From DASZOC01 sp035550975 (lineage in GTDB: Bacteria; Actinomycetota; CADDZG01; WHSQ01), in contig DASZOC010000059.1 of assembly GCA_035550975.1 (NCBI GenBank), positions 1 to 9,495 of the forward strand: a stretch of 9,495 bases of DNA. Reading direction: 5' to 3'. This document shows positions 6,310 to 9,495 of this stretch, piece after piece. Within the stretch, counting starts at the first letter, position 1, and the number at the start of each line of letters is the position of its first letter. The notes below the pieces were generated by a model. The model was not told the origin of the DNA. It ran no database searches and saw only the letters and a list, made by a program, of their open reading frames with translations. The translations under genes were made by a program, and so were the position numbers.

Positions 6310-6414
6310 GTGACCGGATCAATCCGTAGCTTTGACCGCGCCGGGGTCGCGTTCGCGACCGCGGTGATGATCGTTCTGGCACTGGTCGTGCCCTTCGCCG
6401 GAAGCGCCCTAGCG
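6310..6414 (+). other. Sec signal peptide of gene 3
   Basis: Residues 1-35: the basic region includes R6 and R10, followed by a hydrophobic core (VAFATAVMIVLALVVPFAG) and Ala-Leu-Ala before Ser-His-Pro. The shared RAG and A-x-A-SHP features with gene 2 suggest common ancestry of the two N-termini. No lipobox is seen. Confidence 0.87.
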
Positions 6415-9400
6415 TCGCATCCGGTGGGGTCGTCGCTCGAGGTCCTAGAAGAGGTCGACACGAATCCCGCGGGGACGACCCACACGCTGACTGCCCAGCT
6501 GTACCAGGGCACCACCAGCAGCCCTTCGACCGTCGCGACCGGCCAGCTGCCGGTGAATATCGACTTCGAGGTCGAGCAGGGTCCCGCGATCCGGGCCAAC
6601 TGCGCGCCGCAGGGCGAGACCTGTCAGGGCGGCGAGGTCCAGACCTCTGAGAACACGCCGAACGTCCCCGACATGACCTGTGACATCCAACCCGGGTCAT
6701 CGTCGTGCAGGGTCGTGTTCACCTCCGACAACAGCGGGACGAACATCATCCGCGCCTTTATCGACGAGGGGCGCAACAACGGTGGTGCCGCGAACAGCAC
6801 CTATGACCTGACCGAGGGACGCTACGCGGGCCCCACCGATTGCGGAGCCAGATCCACCTCGCCGAGCGGGACCGGCGCGGGGCAACGCTGCGACTACTCG
6901 TCTTCGTCGGGAGCGAACCTGACGCCACAGCCGGGGCAGACGGCCGAACCAGACGGCACCGACGTGGTGGAAAAGACGTGGGGACAGGCGATCGCGGGCA
7001 ACACCTGCATCGACGTCGACCCCAACAGCGACATCAACCCCTCAGGGACGGATCATCAGATCACCGCCACCGTGACGACGGCCGCGATGCGGACGGGTTC
7101 GAACGATCCTTCGGCCGACAACTGCAACTCGACGTCGAACCCGGGCGTGCCTCGCGCCGGCGTGCAGGTCGAGTTCTCGTTGAACGATCTCGCCACCGGG
7201 ATCCCCGGCAGCGACGACCCCAACGCGTTCTTCGCCTCGGTCAACGGCCAGACGACGAACCCGAGCTCGGGCGGTCCGAACTCGGTCACCTGCACGACAG
7301 ACAACTTCGGACGCTGCACGGTCGTGATCCGCACCGTGCAGCCGACCGCCGTCGGTGACAACTACGTCATCGGCTCGGTACCAGGCGCGACCGGCGGGAC
7401 CGGCGGCGCGTGCGCGAATCAGTCCTTCCCCGGCACCACCGGCGGCACCGGGAGCGGTGCGCAGAACTCCTGCACCGCAGAGGTCGTGCGCAAGGAGTGG
7501 GTATCGCCCGCAACCGTTACCTCCGTAGATGCCCGTCCCGAAGAGGACACGAACGAGATCAACACCCCTCACACCATCACGGTGCGCACCGGGAACGCTC
7601 TCGGCGAGACGCTGTCGGGGCAGGTCATCACGTTCGATGTGACGTCGGGTGTCAACTCCACGCGCGACATCGACAACAACACGTCTACCCCGGGCGGCTT
7701 CATCGGCCAGTGCACCACGGGAGCCGACGGAACCTGCGCGGTGTCGTACTCGAGCGCGCTCGTCGGCGACGACGTCATCACCGCGTGCATCGACGCCAAC
7801 ACCGATTTCAGCTGCGCCGGGACGGAGGCGGACTCCGGCAACACGACGACGGGTGACAGCAACGACGACCAGGTGACCAAGCACTGGGTCCCCGCTGGTG
7901 CCGGTGCTTCCCAGGTCGCCCTGGACATGGAAGGTTGCAACGGGTCTACGACGAACCCGGCCGACGCGTCGTGGAACGAGACGGCAACTCCGAACGACGT
8001 CTCGGACGACCGCAACGACGCGCACGCAGTGTGCGCGGCCGCATTCAGCTCTGCGGGGACGACCGTTCGTGTTCCGATCACGTTCACGATCACCTCGGGG
8101 CCTGGCACGTTCGTCGTCCCGTCCACGACCAACGACTCGAGCCTCGAGGAGGGTTCGAGCGACGATCTCGGCCGCAGTGTCACGGCGGAGCCCGGCAGCT
8201 GCGCCACCGGCGCCTCCGGCCCCGGGGGCGCGTCGACGAACTCGGGCAGCACGGGCACCGGGTCGGGCAGCTACAACTGCGCCTTCCTGCTATCCGACAC
8301 GACCGGCAATACCGTCGTCAGTGCCTGCATAGAAGGAACGACCACGTGCGACACCGGCACGAAGCCATGGCAGACCACCGTCCAGAACGCGCGCAACGTC
8401 ATCGTGACGCCGAAGACGGCGCAGAACGCGCCCGGCACCAGCCACACGTTCACCGCGACGGTCACCGACCGGTTCGGCAACCGCGTGCCCGGCGTGACGA
8501 TCACGTGGTCCCGCACCGGCGAGGGCGTCATCACGAGCCAGGAGACGACGACGAACGCCGAAGGTCAGGCGCGGGTCGTCGTTAGGTCCGACACCCAAGG
8601 GACCACGACCGTCGCCGCCACGATCCCCGCGGCGCAGACGGATTGTGACGAGGCCTCGGGAGCACCCGCAGGGAGAGAGGGGTCGACGGCCGGCAACTGC
8701 ACCGACTCCGGGACCAAGACGTGGGGCTCGGGTGGCACTAACCAGTGCTCCGACGGCGTCGACAATGACAATGACGGTCTGACCGACTTCCCCGACGACC
8801 CGGACTGCTCGAGCGAGGCCGATAACACGGAGTCGGCGGAGACCGGGTTCCCCGAGCAGGAGTTCGGCGGCGCGACCGGTCAGCCGGTGTCGAGCGGTGC
8901 CTGTGCCGGGTTCACGACCGGGTCGGTGCAACAGAACCCGAACGGCGACGGCCTGATCATCGTGGGGACGAGCGAGGCGGACGCGCTGCAGGGCAGCGAA
9001 TCGGGCGACACGATCTGTGGCCTCGGCGGTGCCGACACGATCAACGGCGCCGGTGGTGGCGACACGATCTACGGCAACGGCGGCAAGGACGCCATCAACG
9101 GTGGCGACGGCAACGATCGCCTGCTGGGCAACATCGGCAAGGACGTGATCATCGCCGGAGCCGGCGCCGACCGGATCGAGGGCGGCAAGCACAACGACAA
9201 CATCGGCGGCGGTGACGACAACGACGTCCTGTTGGGCCAGGGTGGCTGGGACACGTTGAAGGGCAACGCCGGCAACGACACCTTTGTCGGAGCCGGAGGC
9301 AACGACATCATCCAGGCCGGTGGCGGCGACGACATCGCGCGTGGCAACGCCGGCGACGACGTGATGAAGGGGTTCGACGGCAACGACCGCCTCCGCGGGG

Positions 9401-9495
9401 GCCGCGGGTCGGACATTCTGCGCGGCAGCGGCGGCCGTGACCTGCTGTGGGGTGGTGGCGGTGACGACGTCCTGAACGGCGGCGGGGGCCGAGAC
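6310..9495 (+). CDS. Secreted Ig-like array / RTX calcium-binding protein (3' partial)
   Basis: GTG 6310 has AAGGAGG five bases upstream; the frame then stays open for 1062 codons to the window edge. Residues 1-35 are a Sec signal (basic start, hydrophobic core, ALA-SHP cut) related to that of gene 2. Five divergent Ig-like domains end at W224, W397, W526, W687 and W805, each closing in K-x-W (KTW, KEW, KHW, KPW, KTW). The fifth resembles Big_1 (GNRVPGVTITWS, TNAEGQARVVV). Domains 1, 2 and 4 are enlarged by Cys-containing or Gly/Ser-rich inserts. The Asp-rich motif follows at C813-C833, then an N-cap (C865), then RTX units from residue 886. Nineteen full nonapeptides plus six residues are visible. 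Unlike gene 2 there are no near-identical domain copies. The missing end should contain more RTX repeats and, by analogy, a QCF...RRC cap. An extracellular calcium-stabilised structural or adhesive role is inferred. Confidence 0.94.
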   Translation, partial: MTGSIRSFDRAGVAFATAVMIVLALVVPFAGSALASHPVGSSLEVLEEVDTNPAGTTHTLTAQLYQGTTSSPSTVATGQLPVNIDFEVEQGPAIRANCAPQGETCQGGEVQTSENTPNVPDMTCDIQPGSSSCRVVFTSDNSGTNIIRAFIDEGRNNGGAANSTYDLTEGRYAGPTDCGARSTSPSGTGAGQRCDYSSSSGANLTPQPGQTAEPDGTDVVEKTWGQAIAGNTCIDVDPNSDINPSGTDHQITATVTTAAMRTGSNDPSADNCNSTSNPGVPRAGVQVEFSLNDLATGIPGSDDPNAFFASVNGQTTNPSSGGPNSVTCTTDNFGRCTVVIRTVQPTAVGDNYVIGSVPGATGGTGGACANQSFPGTTGGTGSGAQNSCTAEVVRKEWVSPATVTSVDARPEEDTNEINTPHTITVRTGNALGETLSGQVITFDVTSGVNSTRDIDNNTSTPGGFIGQCTTGADGTCAVSYSSALVGDDVITACIDANTDFSCAGTEADSGNTTTGDSNDDQVTKHWVPAGAGASQVALDMEGCNGSTTNPADASWNETATPNDVSDDRNDAHAVCAAAFSSAGTTVRVPITFTITSGPGTFVVPSTTNDSSLEEGSSDDLGRSVTAEPGSCATGASGPGGASTNSGSTGTGSGSYNCAFLLSDTTGNTVVSACIEGTTTCDTGTKPWQTTVQNARNVIVTPKTAQNAPGTSHTFTATVTDRFGNRVPGVTITWSRTGEGVITSQETTTNAEGQARVVVRSDTQGTTTVAATIPAAQTDCDEASGAPAGREGSTAGNCTDSGTKTWGSGGTNQCSDGVDNDNDGLTDFPDDPDCSSEADNTESAETGFPEQEFGGATGQPVSSGACAGFTTGSVQQNPNGDGLIIVGTSEADALQGSESGDTICGLGGADTINGAGGGDTIYGNGGKDAINGGDGNDRLLGNIGKDVIIAGAGADRIEGGKHNDNIGGGDDNDVLLGQGGWDTLKGNAGNDTFVGAGGNDIIQAGGGDDIARGNAGDDVMKGFDGNDRLRGGRGSDILRGSGGRDLLWGGGGDDVLNGGGGRD
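8746..8808 (+). other. Cys-flanked Asp-rich (EF-hand-like) motif of gene 3
   Basis: C813 and C833 enclose CSDGVDNDNDGLTDFPDDPD-C, the same pattern and the same 20-residue Cys-to-Cys distance as in gene 2. It is again placed between the last Ig-like domain (ending KTW) and the RTX N-cap. The acidic, regularly spaced residues suggest a calcium-binding joint (inference). Confidence 0.75.
8965..9495 (+). repeat. RTX nonapeptide array of gene 3 (19+ units, cut by the edge)
   Basis: The array begins GTSEADALQ, GSESGDTIC, GLGGADTIN and keeps a strict nine-residue period to the edge. Several units are degenerate in the calcium turn (AGAGADRIE, GGKHNDNIG, GGDDNDVLL), more than in gene 2. The first Cys-bearing unit is again unit 2. 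The array is clearly incomplete because the frame is still open at 9495. Confidence 0.93.

Noticed and set aside
7042..8025. Antisense frame within gene 3
   Set aside because: It is Arg/Val/Gly-rich and repeat-free in meaning, fully inside a well-supported sense gene. It is a shadow of codon bias.
2213..9495. RTX cytotoxin (hemolysin/leukotoxin) interpretation
   Set aside because: Only the nonapeptide repeats are shared. There is no pore-forming hydrophobic region, no acylation domain or activating acyltransferase gene, and no type I secretion genes in the window.

Overview
The window carries three large genes, all on the + strand, and almost nothing else. Each encodes a repeat-built extracellular protein ending in an RTX (nonapeptide, calcium-binding beta-roll) module. 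The first (2-2602) is cut at its 5' end by the window edge. The second (2826-6107) is complete. The third (6310 to the edge at 9495) is cut at its 3' end. High G+C, strong G/C preference at third codon positions, a GTG start with a strong Shine-Dalgarno sequence and Sec-type signal peptides suggest a Gram-positive high-GC bacterium. Actinomycetota is my best guess, from resemblance to proteins I recall from that phylum; it is not proven here.

Layout. Gene 1 has a glycine linker, four thrombospondin type-3-like Ca-binding units, a jelly-roll-like domain, further beta-sandwich material with a carboxypeptidase-regulatory/CNA-B-like domain, a Gly9 plus Pro-Thr linker, and 14 RTX nonapeptides. Gene 2 has a signal peptide, six bacterial Ig-like domains (three of them near-identical 141-residue tandem copies), a Cys-flanked Asp-rich motif and 20 RTX nonapeptides. 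Gene 3 has a related signal peptide, five more divergent Ig-like domains, the same Cys-flanked Asp-rich motif and at least 19 RTX nonapeptides before the edge.

The two intergenic gaps (223 and 202 bases) each hold a conserved 66-base element ending in a GNRA-loop hairpin (probable terminator), followed by a dyad symmetry and then a well-placed Shine-Dalgarno sequence. The genes therefore look like separate transcription units that share design and partly share ancestry.

How they may work together (inference). All three look like exported, calcium-stabilised fibre or matrix/adhesin-type proteins. There is no enzyme active site, no sortase signal or C-terminal membrane anchor in the two complete C-termini, and no ABC-type type I secretion gene in the window. 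The most distinctive signals are the identical cysteine spacing that brackets the RTX module in all three proteins, the conserved 66-base 3' element, and the homogenised Ig repeat array. I found no RNA genes, insertion sequences, CRISPR arrays or phage genes.
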